Assembly: GCA_019649035.1 (NCBI GenBank) | Contig: BMAT01008864.1 | Coordinates: 230,785-263,739 of the forward strand | Length of the DNA: 32,955 nucleotides | Source of the DNA: Elysia marginata | Taxonomy: Eukaryota > Mollusca > Gastropoda > Plakobranchidae | Reading direction: 5' to 3' | Shown here: positions 13,101 through 20,612 of the stretch, piece by piece | Position numbering within the stretch: the first letter of the stretch is position 1 | How the letters are laid out: every line of letters starts with the position of its first letter | Program-made: the position numbers and the translations under genes | Notes under the pieces: generated by a model | What the model saw: the letters and a program-made list of their open reading frames with translations, nothing else | What the model was told of the DNA's origin: nothing | Databases searched by the model: none

Positions 13101-16100
13101 ATTTAAAATAAGAAATCAAATTGAGCTTTTAAAAAATTTTTTGCCTCCATTTAAATTTGTTTTTATGTGTATAATTTTTTTGAGTAATATGATACATTAA
13201 AAAAATTGTATTAGCAGTGATATGGCTTTTGCTCAGTAAGCACACTTTCCTGTTCAGAAAGCCTTTCTACTTCTCTTTCCTATTTTTCCTTCCCTTAAGT
13301 GCATCCAAGATGCTTATAAATGTTCCTTACCAAAAAATTCATTGTCTTTAAAACCAAAAACTTTGTGTGATGTTCTTTTTATTATGATCAATTGACATGT
13401 GCTTTCATAACCTTTTCAATAGCTTTTGCTTAATAGAATATTATGCTTTATATTTATATTTTGTGGATTTGATTATATTACATGTTGTCAGCTCTCTAAC
13501 TGTACCCGCTTTACTTGTTTCTCAGGCTCTTTGGACTTCTTTAAAAAACTCAAGCCTTAAGAATAAAATGGGTTTTTGGGGGTAAACTGTATAGAATCTT
13601 GTCTTGGTTTTTATCTATTTAACCCCTTCGTGACGTAGGTGATATGTGTCTATGCAGTGATGCAGCCCGCCCTTACTGAAGGTTGTTTTCTTATAAGAAA
13701 AGTTGATTTATAAGGCAAAAATATCGATAAATTCAAATTTCTAAGTAACTTTAGCATAGGCTATGACAATTTTTCACTATTCTATGGATTATCATGACGT
13801 ATGTATGGCATCTTGGCACAAAAAGCATGACGTACGTCGTACGTCATGTAGGGCATCTTGTCACTGTATTTAATGAAGAAAATATGACGTACGTTGTACG
13901 TCATGTATGGCACGAAGGGGTTAATCTTCCACATTTCAAAAAGCGAGAAATAGCTTTGACTATATCTAAATATGGAGTGAAATGAGACGTAAACTGGAGA
14001 TGCTTTGTAGGTTTCATTGCTTACTGTGGCTATCTTTTAGGGGGGGGAAACAGCTGCGTTCACATATTTATACGCAGCTTTTTCTTCTTGATGATAATAA
14101 TTAACATGGTTTTATTTTTTGTGGCTTGTAATCAAATAAAAGAAGTTAATATCTGTGAAACATTTCTGTATTTCCTATAAAGTCTTGTTACTTAAAAGAA
14201 ATTAAATGGATTGCTTTAGATAAATTGAAGAATTAATCTGCAGATTATTGCTATGAATGGGCAATATCTTGATTTTAAAAATTTTAAATGTATGTAAGAT
14301 AATTTAAAAAAAAGGATATATTTATATGGTTAGCAAGGAACATTTCATTGATGTTGTTTAAGATCATTGGAAGGTGTATGAAAGACCTGTATTTGTAAAT
14401 GTAAACAATTTTTTTTTATCACCTATCATAGTTACTGTTAGGAAAAGCTGACTTTGTATGCTTTCCAACGACATTTGCAAAGATTTTTTAAAAGACTTAC
14501 TGATGTTGCAACCACTATACATTTTTGGTTTCATTTACTAAACTGATCAGCCTTTCAAATTAGCCTTTGAACGGATTCAAAGTGTTTATGAAACTATGGC
14601 CCTGTAAATGCTTGTCACAATTTTTTAAGTTTTAAGTTTTTAATTTATTACACCAGACGCACCTTTATTCTCTCTCAAAAGTGCAAAGAAAATGGCATTG
14701 ATGATAATAATAATAAAAATAATAATAATAGGCCCTAATAATAACAATAATAATAATAATAATTTTAATACTATAATTATGTAGGATGTTACTTAAAGCA
14801 TGAAAGTTTTGTCATGATTGGCAAAGCAAAGAGCACTGCAGTGGTAAGTTTTGATGTGTAAGAGCTATTTTATCTTTGCCTCTATCCTTTACCATTAATA
14901 TTGTAAGATCATACAAAACATGCTCTCTCCTGATCCACCAATTATCTTTTCCTTGAACAGTTGCCTAGACCTTAATCTACATTTAGAGTTGGGAGTTTGG
15001 TAATTATAAAATTCAGTTTCTTTTCGCAAAGAATCATATCATGCATGCAGTTGGGAACAAAAACTGTTGCATGCAATCATGAATGAAGATATAAATTATA
15101 TATGGTATGGGAAAAGGGATATAGACCTTGTCAATTTTAAACTGCTTCTTGACAACTGCAATTGTGCCAAAGGCATTTAGATCACTCTCTTTTGTTTTAA
15201 AAGAAAAGCGATACATATTTCCTTCATACAGTGAAGAATCGTGATGGCAATATTTATCAAAGTTGTTCACATGCTTTTAGGAATGATTGGCACTAATCAG
15301 GATGAACTTTGTCTATATTATATAATGAAATTGAGCACATGGAAGCACTTCTGTCTGAAAAAAAAGGACTCACAAAGTATGCACTCAAAGGAATTTCAGA
15401 TGCTTTGACACTGACAGCTTATGAACATAAAACAAACCATTAAGTGCCTGCAATGTTATGGTTAATACACAGCCTTGAGATATAATATTCATGGTTTTGA
15501 AAAAAAAACAACTTTATTGGCAGAAAAGTTCAACACTAATGAAATCTTGATTTAAAAAAGTACCATGGACAACAATAACTTTACATTAGCATTCTTTGTA
15601 GCACCTTATTGAAAAATGTTTTTTAAGGAAATGCTTTATTTCAAATTTTTAGAATATTAAACGTCAAATTTAGATATTTTTTCCTAATTTTGTTTCAAAC
15701 CTGTCATTAATATTGTATCCCATAATTGTCTGCTTTATGGACATGATGAATAACCTCAAAGATGTTGACACATTGCCATGCAAATTATGTATAAAAATTA
15801 AAAATCTTTTCTTTTATTAAATTAGAAATTTTGATGAGTTAGTTTGAAAGATTAGAGCAAATATCCGCTGCAGATGTATAGAATATTTGATTTTTAATTA
15901 AAGAGGTTTTATTATAGAGGCTTAAATGCAAAGATTCTTTATACAATCAATATAATTGATGAAAGCCTTTTTATTGTAACTGATTTTATTAGATACTTGG
16001 ACCCTGATTCAATTTTGTAGCTGCTATGTGTTTACAACTAGTAAAAAGTAGCTCTTTAGTTCTTTTTTTCTAATAAACATTCCTTTCCCTTCTCATTACA

Positions 16101-16188
16101 GCGCATCTTGGATGCGGCGCAAAAGAAGAAAGTTTTAATGGATGCCTTCAAGAACAAAGGTGTGAACAAAGGGCCAACTGATGTCTAG
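849..16188 (+). CDS. ANO10: Anoctamin-10-like (TMEM16K) phospholipid scramblase, 3' part of gene, ten exons
   Basis: Exons are 849-1107, 3226-3548, 3752-3807, 5800-5874, 6181-6420, 7062-7253, 7771-7905, 8996-9112, 11933-11974 and 16102-16188. All introns are GT-AG and all joins keep frame, giving about 507 residues ending in GPTDV and TAG. The product matches the anoctamin membrane domain. Segments such as LGFYT..LIPPALIG, FALFNLIWSTVFLE.WKR, ENHRLQSSYENHLIVK, YLEMYIQFGYV.LFSC and CALIGM occur in family order, and EEPR followed by VTGKPEPVYP.WKR points to ANO10 rather than ANO8. ANO10 family members are Ca2+-dependent lipid scramblases and mutated in a human ataxia; human TMEM16K is an ER protein. 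Ten membrane segments can be placed. Ca2+-site acids are kept in TM6 (E), TM7 (ExxE) and TM8 (E...D), but the TM6 asparagine position reads Gly. The N-terminal cytoplasmic domain, roughly 200 residues in relatives, is encoded upstream of the window. Confidence 0.93.
1389..1407. repeat. Interrupted palindrome, 9-bp arms
   Basis: atagcggaa and ttccgctat are perfect reverse complements separated by a single a. The palindrome sits in a GC-richer spot of an AT-rich intron, about 75 bp before the 84-bp tandem duplication. Confidence 0.75.
1481..1648. repeat. Tandem duplication, 2 copies of 84 bp
   Basis: 1481-1564 and 1565-1648 are head-to-tail copies. They differ at about two positions (a/g near 1489/1573, c/t near 1537/1621). 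Such low divergence implies a recent duplication. It lies wholly inside the intron and does not affect coding sequence. Confidence 0.92.
2664..2752. other. GC-richer patch with CpG, unassigned
   Basis: From acgcgagggagcatgcccgc to gtccgctcccgtgaaag the base composition departs from the AT-rich intron. Short inverted motifs (gggagc, gctccc) occur in it, and an A-run precedes it. This could be the terminus of an old transposon, but no partner end or target duplication was found. Confidence 0.4.
3226..3548 (+). CDS. ANO10: ANO10 exon b: TM3 and TM4
   Basis: The exon completes the serine codon and continues LEEPRADYHGTMGTNAVTG, then KPEPVYPKWKR, the signature loop before TM3 in ANO10. TM3 is about FYLVTVPIISLCLVVAFF and TM4 about LLPTIVYAIVIGILNTIY. 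It ends after ...AAKLNKY with one base (g) of the Glu codon finished by the next exon. Donor is ggtaaaag. Confidence 0.93.
3752..3807 (+). CDS. ANO10: ANO10 exon c: TM4-TM5 linker
   Basis: A 56-nt exon encoding ENHRLQSSYENHLIVKLIL (first Glu codon split). This is among the most conserved anoctamin segments: it leaves TM4 and opens TM5. The acceptor is acatcctcag and the donor is a consensus gtaagt, leaving phase 0. Confidence 0.93.
4908..4980 (+). other. Candidate cassette (poison) exon, 73 nt
   Basis: A strong acceptor (ttgtcttatttctcttacag, ending 4907) and a plausible donor (gtaaat at 4981) bound 73 nt. Its composition is more codon-like than its surroundings, and it is open in the frame left by exon c: LIIKKADDWEYNFVTLGFKI plus AGLD. 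Relatives join exon c directly to exon d, so this segment is extra. Since 73 is not a multiple of 3, inclusion would run into TGA two codons into exon d. It could be a regulated nonsense-decay exon, an alternative truncated end, or chance. Confidence 0.35.
5452..5664 (+). mobile_element. Decayed 3' coding tail of a non-LTR retrotransposon
   Basis: The + strand carries the C-terminal tail typical of many LINE reverse transcriptases, in broken frames. RFVGHILRIDDITRELVG begins at 5452; an Arg-rich SSSRGRQTKRYDA lies in another frame at about 5517-5552; LDEMIPGLRADRISDAILGI returns to the first frame from 5551; then VIANAMK and TAG at 5662. Stops at 5506 and 5617 and the frame switches show it is dead. 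The known family pattern is (R/K)FxGHIxR, then GKRxRGRQ, then a W..K-rich end. No 5' part or target duplication was identified. Confidence 0.72.
5800..5874 (+). CDS. ANO10: ANO10 exon d: TM5 second half
   Basis: A 75-nt phase-0 exon with the acceptor ctcttttcag and a weaker donor, gtacag. It encodes FEFVNSFMCLFYVAFYLQ followed by DTTLLKT. It matches the family segment that completes TM5 and opens the loop to TM6. Confidence 0.93.
6181..6420 (+). CDS. ANO10: ANO10 exon e: TM6 and cytosolic loop
   Basis: An 80-codon phase-0 exon between tcttttccag and a consensus gtaagt. TM6 is FLGTTLVTQQIVGQVGEAMV, in which relatives carry an N-x-x-x-E pair of Ca2+ ligands. Here the Glu (6229-6231) is kept and the Asn position is Gly (ggg, 6217-6219). 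It continues with a basic loop (FFFVKRRQTQLKQAAKRAGK), a Ser/Thr-rich stretch and KKQAALEGLMDVSA. The loop is poorly conserved in the family. Confidence 0.92.
6421..7061 (+). other. Intron, no internal feature seen
   Basis: A 641-bp AT-rich intron bounded by gtaagt and ttgttttccag. No repeat or exon-like segment was recognised. Confidence 0.85.
7062..7253 (+). CDS. ANO10: ANO10 exon f: TM7 and TM8, Ca2+-site acids
   Basis: A 64-codon phase-0 exon. GCNDEYLEMYIQFGYVYLFS carries an ExxE pair at the start of TM7, and NNFIEIRTDAFKF carries E...D in TM8. These are four of the acidic Ca2+-site positions known from TMEM16 structures. The following CKVFRRPFTQQANSIGAWQ is a conserved loop. The donor is a strong gtaagt. 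Confidence 0.95.
7254..7770 (+). other. Intron, no internal feature seen
   Basis: A 517-bp AT-rich intron between gtaagt and catatccttcttcag. Nothing else was recognised. Confidence 0.85.
7771..7905 (+). CDS. ANO10: ANO10 exon g: TM9 and start of TM10
   Basis: A 45-codon phase-0 exon encoding PAFEIIGLISVITNCALIGM (TM9), then DPGVKKLLPSELSPVNYV, then LIFVAAE (start of TM10). The family motif VTNCALIG is kept. The donor is gtaatg. Confidence 0.94.
7906..8995 (+). other. Intron containing a SINE
   Basis: A 1.09-kb intron. Its middle is a tRNA-like SINE insertion at about 8150-8385 with higher GC. The flanks are AT-rich and unremarkable. Confidence 0.8.
8150..8385 (-). mobile_element. tRNA-Ser-like SINE
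   Basis: Read on the - strand, 8380 to 8331 gives gtggttagtgcgtcggact, then an anticodon-arm-like ctcgagatc, then a T-arm with B-box-like ggttgattccc. This resembles the second half of a class II (Ser/Leu) tRNA. It continues into a core with cttgggaaagcaattta, ccccggtccacccacctgta and gggtacccagcaacagg, an arrangement I associate with interspersed repeats of marine invertebrates. The tRNA 5' acceptor side is missing, so it is not a tRNA gene. Boundaries are approximate and I do not assign a named family. Confidence 0.65.
8996..9112 (+). CDS. ANO10: ANO10 exon h: TM10 and C-terminal helix
   Basis: A 39-codon phase-0 exon. HIVLAIKAGVAILVPDLPKW finishes TM10 with the conserved P-D-x-P exit, and VSLQMAKQEYQAKLALRKQ is a basic amphipathic tail, as in relatives. 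The donor is gtaggt. Confidence 0.93.
9113..11932 (+). other. Intron, 2.8 kb, with diverged local duplication
   Basis: AT-rich intron with a diverged direct duplication at 9195-9465. Short open frames on the - strand around 10266-10722 were inspected and have no recognisable family. It ends with a very long pyrimidine tract (ctgtttcctttttccag). Confidence 0.75.
9195..9465. repeat. Diverged direct duplication (~115-120 bp units, ~155-bp offset)
   Basis: 9195-9314 and 9351-9465 share, in order, the motifs gcaaactaat, agagctttgt/agagctttat, tatttaact/taatttaact, atgcacagct/atgcacaact and aaaaacat. Small indels and substitutions mark it as an old duplication, in contrast to the recent one at 1481-1648. 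Confidence 0.7.
11933..11974 (+). CDS. ANO10: ANO10 exon i: 42-nt microexon in the C-terminal tail
   Basis: It encodes MKEDISNRKPKLVD. The acceptor is excellent, with a long pyrimidine tract; the donor gtcagt is weaker. Its place corresponds to the variable, charged C-terminal tail of ANO10. Because it is 42 nt and phase 0 on both sides, skipping would still join KQ to RILDAAQ in frame. It is therefore a possible alternative exon. Confidence 0.75.
12761..12862. repeat. Short diverged direct repeat
   Basis: tgtcactgatgttaaaaac plus aaaaagaaattaca at 12761-12793 recurs as tgtcactgatcttaaaatc plus aagaaagaaattaca at about 12829-12862. It looks like a local duplication with a few differences. 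Confidence 0.65.
13623..13920. mobile_element. piggyBac-like MITE, 298 bp, TTAA target site
   Basis: The ends are perfect inverted repeats: CCCCTTCGTG at 13623-13632 and CACGAAGGGG at 13911-13920. TTAA lies directly outside each end (13619-13622 and 13921-13924). TTAA target sites and CCC-starting termini are hallmarks of piggyBac elements. The interior has no transposase. Instead it has palindromic TGACGTAC modules, and the words catgtatggcatcttggcac and catgtagggcatcttgtcac recur. It is non-autonomous. Confidence 0.85.
13826..13904. repeat. Two palindromic TGACGTAC modules in the MITE
   Basis: 13826-13848 is a perfect palindrome: 11-bp arms catgacgtacg and cgtacgtcatg around one t. 13884-13904 repeats it with 9-bp arms (atgacgtac, gtacgtcat) around gtt. 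A further half site, catgacgta, lies near 13794-13802. Each arm contains TGACGTA, close to the cAMP-response-element core. Confidence 0.85.
14698..14763. repeat. (TAA)n microsatellite
   Basis: gatgataataataataaaaa is followed by ATA/AAT repeats interrupted by ggccct. An imperfect trinucleotide repeat in the last intron. Confidence 0.9.
16102..16188 (+). CDS. ANO10: ANO10 terminal coding exon
   Basis: Acceptor cttctcattacag. It encodes RILDAAQKKKVLMDAF, then KNKGVNKGPTDV, then TAG at 16186-16188. The tail is lysine-rich, like the basic C-terminus of relatives. It has no obvious domain and no recognised ER-retention signal; the last residues are TDV. Confidence 0.85.
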   Translation, partial: RILDAAQKKKVLMDAFKNKGVNKGPTDV

Positions 16189-16481
16189 TGATCTGTTGAC
16201 GGAGTCAAGGCAGAGTATACCTCCTGGAATGTGAAGGCATCCCTGGTGGTCATAGTTGAGAAGTCCACGCAGATGGGATGATGTATCTAGATATTTGTGT
16301 TGTAGAATAGTTACTGTACTGAAAATTCCAGCGCTTGTGGAAACAGTATTGATGTAGCCTATTCAACTGCCATCTTGTGGTCTTCTCTAGTGTACTAGAA
16401 TATTTAATATACATGTAAATGCACTTATAGAAAGTTGTTTTTTTTCCTCCTTAGAAGATGTCTGAGTTAGACCAAGAGTTA

Positions 16482-16487
16482 AATAAA
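16482..16487 (+). terminator. Proximal poly(A) signal of the anoctamin gene
   Basis: AATAAA about 300 nt after the stop codon, within gttaaataaaagtttcag. This is the first canonical hexamer after the CDS and would give a 3' UTR of roughly 310 nt. The downstream U-rich element is only moderate. Confidence 0.55.
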
Positions 16488-17336
16488 AGTTTCAGTATCA
16501 ACTGTCACACACACATTCTCTATATCTCTTAGTTTTTAGTTCACAGAGAAAGGACACAACGATAAAAATTGTTATAAATGTGAAAAAAGACCAACAAAGA
16601 AAAACTTGACGGTGGGTGAATGAAAACGGAACAGAAATTATTCATGCACTAAATTTTAACTGCCAAAACAAGCGATTTGGCTTACCATAAACTGTGAACT
16701 GTTGTTTTCTTGATTGCAAATTGCATAGATAATTATATGTTAAATGTCTTGATCTCAACAAAACAATTATATACTCTTTAGATGGCCGGCTATGGATATA
16801 GAAAATGTGTATGATTATAAAGGCTAAATGTATGTGTTTGTGACTGAAAGGATTCAGAAAGTATTAAGAATATTATATTATTTGTTGAAAGTTTTCAGTT
16901 GAGGGCAAAATTTAATGCCATAATATGAATCTCAAGGCAGTTTCATTGTCATAAGAAATATGAAAAAAAGAACTCTTTCTTCCACAATACTATTTTTTAT
17001 ATATATCTTAATACAGGTTTTTTTTAACTGTTTTATTTTTGTGCTCTCCTAAAATGCTTTGAGATGAAATTATGAAAACTAAAGAGTCAGTATATATACA
17101 CACACACAGGGTAATTACCTGCAAGTGATAGGGAATTGGTGAAGGGGGTGTGTATTCATGACTTTTTTTACTCAGAATTTATTTTTAACACAATTTTTAC
17201 ACATGTTGAACAGCTGCTGATCACTAACTGCTTTATTACCTGGAGCCAGGACTTCAATAAGCAGCTCCATAATTTGCCTTAAGATTTCTTCTCATTCAGG
17301 GTCGTTTTTCTAAAGATTTATGTTTTTGTTTTTAAC

Positions 17337-17360
17337 TTTTCTTGGTTATTTCCAAGAAAA
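17337..17360 (+). other. Perfect 9-bp stem-loop
   Basis: ttttcttgg and ccaagaaaa pair around the six-base loop ttattt. It lies about 1.1 kb after the anoctamin stop codon. If the 3' UTR is long, this would be an RNA hairpin; otherwise it is probably chance. Confidence 0.45.
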
Positions 17361-19490
17361 CCTTAAGATTAAGGAAGTAAAAAATCAATTGCTGCTGTTA
17401 AGGGTTTTGTTATTTTCATTGAGGTAGACATGACACCAACTCATTAAATTTACATATTTGCAAATTGTGAGTTTTAATTTTGTACACAATTTTGCAATGA
17501 ATTAAATCCCTGGCTTAGTCTCTCTGTCTATCTCTCTTCTCTATCCTTTCTCTTAGCTGAAAATGTGTTTTTTTTTAAAATCTTAAAGTAAGTTTTACTA
17601 TTTCTTTCTTGGCTGTGAATTTTCATGATACCTAAATAGTTGGATGTAACTATACAAAGTATTTTCATATCTTTAATATACTACACAAATTACTTTGGCA
17701 AGCTACAACTATTTTTTCATGTTAAATTAATTTTGTCTGTAGATTTTGTTTCATGTTTTACTATTGTGATTGATAAATTATCCCAATTCAAAACGTCCTT
17801 ATTCAAGAGCTTTTGAATGAACAAGTATGAGCCTGCATCCATTTCTCTTGCATAAAGGCCTACTATTTTTAAAATTTAGATGAAAGAAAATGAACTATTA
17901 TTTATTCTACAAAATAGTGTAGCAAAAGTGAGTCAGATTCTTAGTCTGCTAAAGGTCTTTTTCAAATTTTTAAAGCATAGTGTAAGATGGCTTTGTTCTT
18001 AAATGATCTGAAAATGAATTTGACGAAGCCGAAAAAAAAAAGTTCTCTAAACCTAACTTATAGTTAATTAAAAAAAAAAGTTCTACGGCATTTACTTTTT
18101 TGCCTTATAACTTAAAACTATTTTTTTTAAGTCTTCAATTTAGATTTTATATTTAAAATGTCTATTTGAATGTAATTACATATATAATGTTATTTTAAAT
18201 TACTTTTTTGCACTTCCCTATAACTAAAAAATTTCTGTATTATTATAGACTACACAACCTAACCTGCCTCTTGGTGACCAGAAGGCTCTGGTCATTATGC
18301 CAGTGGTCTATAAGACAATTTTCAATATTAATTTCATATTCAGCATTAACCTTACTTTGAATGGATGCTTTCTCACATGGATTATTCTCTATGAAGTATC
18401 GAAAGCGGTCTCAAAAGATTTTTTTCTCCTTTATCTAACCTATTTTGTACCTGGAATATTTGTATAACATTCATAATCATGGGAAAATTTGTGGCAAGAA
18501 CAAAACAAAGTGGAACAAAAAAAAAAATATTAAACTTTTTGAGAGGGAATGCTTTTTAAATTCATTACATATATAAATAAACTTTTGTATTCTTGTCTGA
18601 AAAGTTTAAGTTTTCAATTTTTTTTACAAAGTCCTCATTTTGCTTTGCTAAATTTGTAAACATTATGCCTCCTGTTCCTGATAGATTTTGAACAAATACG
18701 CCATTGGTATTGTTCAATTGCATGGCAATAGCTAAAGCAAAAATGGGGAAACTTTTTGTTTGCCAGTGTAACAAATGAAAAAAAATCAGCAATTCATAAA
18801 TTATTTGCGTTTGAAGTAATTTTCAGCAAACCAATTTCAAATGAAACAAAATGAGAGGAACCGTTAAGGCTCACCCTTGCCACACTTGGCAAAGACTTAT
18901 AAAAAAAACAATCTTTAAATAATCCTTTCTTCTAATTACCTATTAATCAATTTGTTGAAAAGAAATTTTTTAAGCGTTGCCCTTATTCTCTCTTGTGGAA
19001 ACAGAAGCAAAATACCTACTATTTTTACCCAAAAAAATTTTTTTTGCACTACCACTTGTAAGAGCCCTATGTATCTTCGCTGTGATGTTTCTACTTAAAT
19101 TAACTTAATCTTTGATTAAATTATGTGTAGAAACCAGGAAAAAAAATTATCACTTATTCAGGAGAGTGCAGATAAATAACTTTTTTCCCTTTTAATTTTA
19201 CCCTTGACTGTTTGTGTTCAGTTTGAGAGTCTATGGCATGACTTAAAGTAAAATTGACTTTTGCAGAATAAAGGTGTAATTGAATCAAAACAAGCTCTTC
19301 TTGAAGGGATTGTTAATGTATCATTAATCACTGAATGGGACCTTTATTTTGTATTGATGGGACCCTTTTTGAGCACATTGCTCTGTAAGCTTATAAACTT
19401 AGTGTACCAGTATGAGCCCTTCTGTCTTCAGCAAATATGAAGTTACGTGAATTTTTGTATGTTTTATTACTCTGTCAAAAATATATACCC

Positions 19491-19496
19491 AATAAA
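19491..19496 (+). terminator. Candidate distal poly(A) signal
   Basis: AATAAA in tacccaataaacatatc, followed by a U-rich stretch. In such AT-rich DNA a hexamer is weak evidence on its own. Confidence 0.25.
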
Positions 19497-20344
19497 CATA
19501 TCTTTCTGACCTTATTTATTTTACTTTATCATTAGTATGAATAAATGTGAGTAAATGAACTCATAAAAAGAAGTTATGATATGTTATGCTTTTCAAACCA
19601 CCGGTTATATTTGATGATATTCACTTTCTACAGTTATTACTTTGCTTTTTTATTTTGTAGTAATGCTGTAACCAGATTCTTTCTTTTTTTTTTTTTTTAT
19701 TTGCAAATAGCTGAAATCAATATCTCTACTACTGTATCACTTCTCTTATAATTAAAATGTATAAAAAAACCATTCACAGTTGTTGAAGATAATGCATAAC
19801 ATAAATTAGTTTACTTCTTTGTGTGATGACCTTTACTTTTATTATTTATCCTCTTTTAACTGTGTACCAGCACCAGTGAAAATATTCAATATTGGAAACA
19901 TTATTTTGCACAAAGTGTATATTCAGGTTTCCTCATTTTTAAACTTAGCTACATGTTTAGTTAAAAACAAAAACCTTTAGAAACCACCGCCAAATGTTTA
20001 AAAAAAAAATCATGAAATTAAGATTAGCATTACATCTCACGAAAAACTAATGTCATAGACACAAGTTGTGCTATTGATAGTTTTACACTGATAAAAGATG
20101 AAGAATAGTATTTACACAGCATCAAAAGTTCCTATTGGAATAAAAACGAAAAAGAGGAAAAAGATCAGAAAGCTGGAGATTTGACATCCCCAGGTTAATA
20201 TAGATACAATTGAATCTACTTGAAGTCAACTTGAAGACCTAATACAAAAAGTATTGATTTAAGCAAGGTGGATTTCCCATTTTCAAATGTGATGAAAAAA
20301 AAATCTGCACAAACAAAGGTGTAAAAAAACATGCAAAGGTCATT

Positions 20345-20365
20345 GGGGGGGGGGGGGGNNNNNNN
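20345..20365. other. G14 homopolymer and assembly gap (7 N)
   Basis: Fourteen G (20345-20358) run directly into seven N (20359-20365). Sequencing apparently failed in or after the G-run, so the true sequence and length here are unknown. Confidence 0.95.
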
Positions 20366-20569
20366 ATTTCAGGTTATTTCATCCCTTCATTGTTTATTGC
20401 AAACCGTTTGTCTATGCCATGATAGGCTCATTTTCAAAATTATTTGTCATCCTTGGATCATAACTGATCTAACCCTAAACAAAGGATTGGGATATGCAAG
20501 TGTAGACAAGGGATAGAGATTTACACATAATCAGGTGTAGTATGACTGTTGGGGCAAGTGCTTTGGGCA

Positions 20570-20612
20570 AACAAATAATAATAATAATAATGTACATTTG
20601 TAAAGCGCCTAA
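20570..20612. repeat. (AAT)n with acatttgtaaagcgcc, repeat tail fragment
   Basis: caaataataataataataat is followed by gtacatttgtaaagcgcc. A TAA run next to an acattt..aaagcgc word is a pattern I associate with SINE-like interspersed repeats of marine invertebrates. No tRNA-like head was found nearby, so it is a fragment. Confidence 0.45.

Larger units (their letters stand above)
13619..13924. repeat. TTAA target-site duplication flanking the MITE
   Basis: TTAA at 13619-13622 and at 13921-13924, immediately outside the 10-bp inverted termini. This marks the exact insertion boundaries. Confidence 0.8.
11975..16101 (+). other. Last intron, 4.1 kb, with a MITE and microsatellite
   Basis: The largest intron seen. 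It contains a small duplication at 12761-12862, the piggyBac-like MITE at 13623-13920 and a (TAA)n microsatellite near 14700. The remainder is AT-rich with no recognisable feature. Confidence 0.75.

Noticed and set aside
13525..13583. Alternative terminal ANO10 exon after tttctcag
   Set aside because: It would encode a short ALWTSLKNSSLKNKMGFWG and stop, but the pyrimidine tract is modest, nothing matches the family tail, and a better terminal exon exists at 16102.
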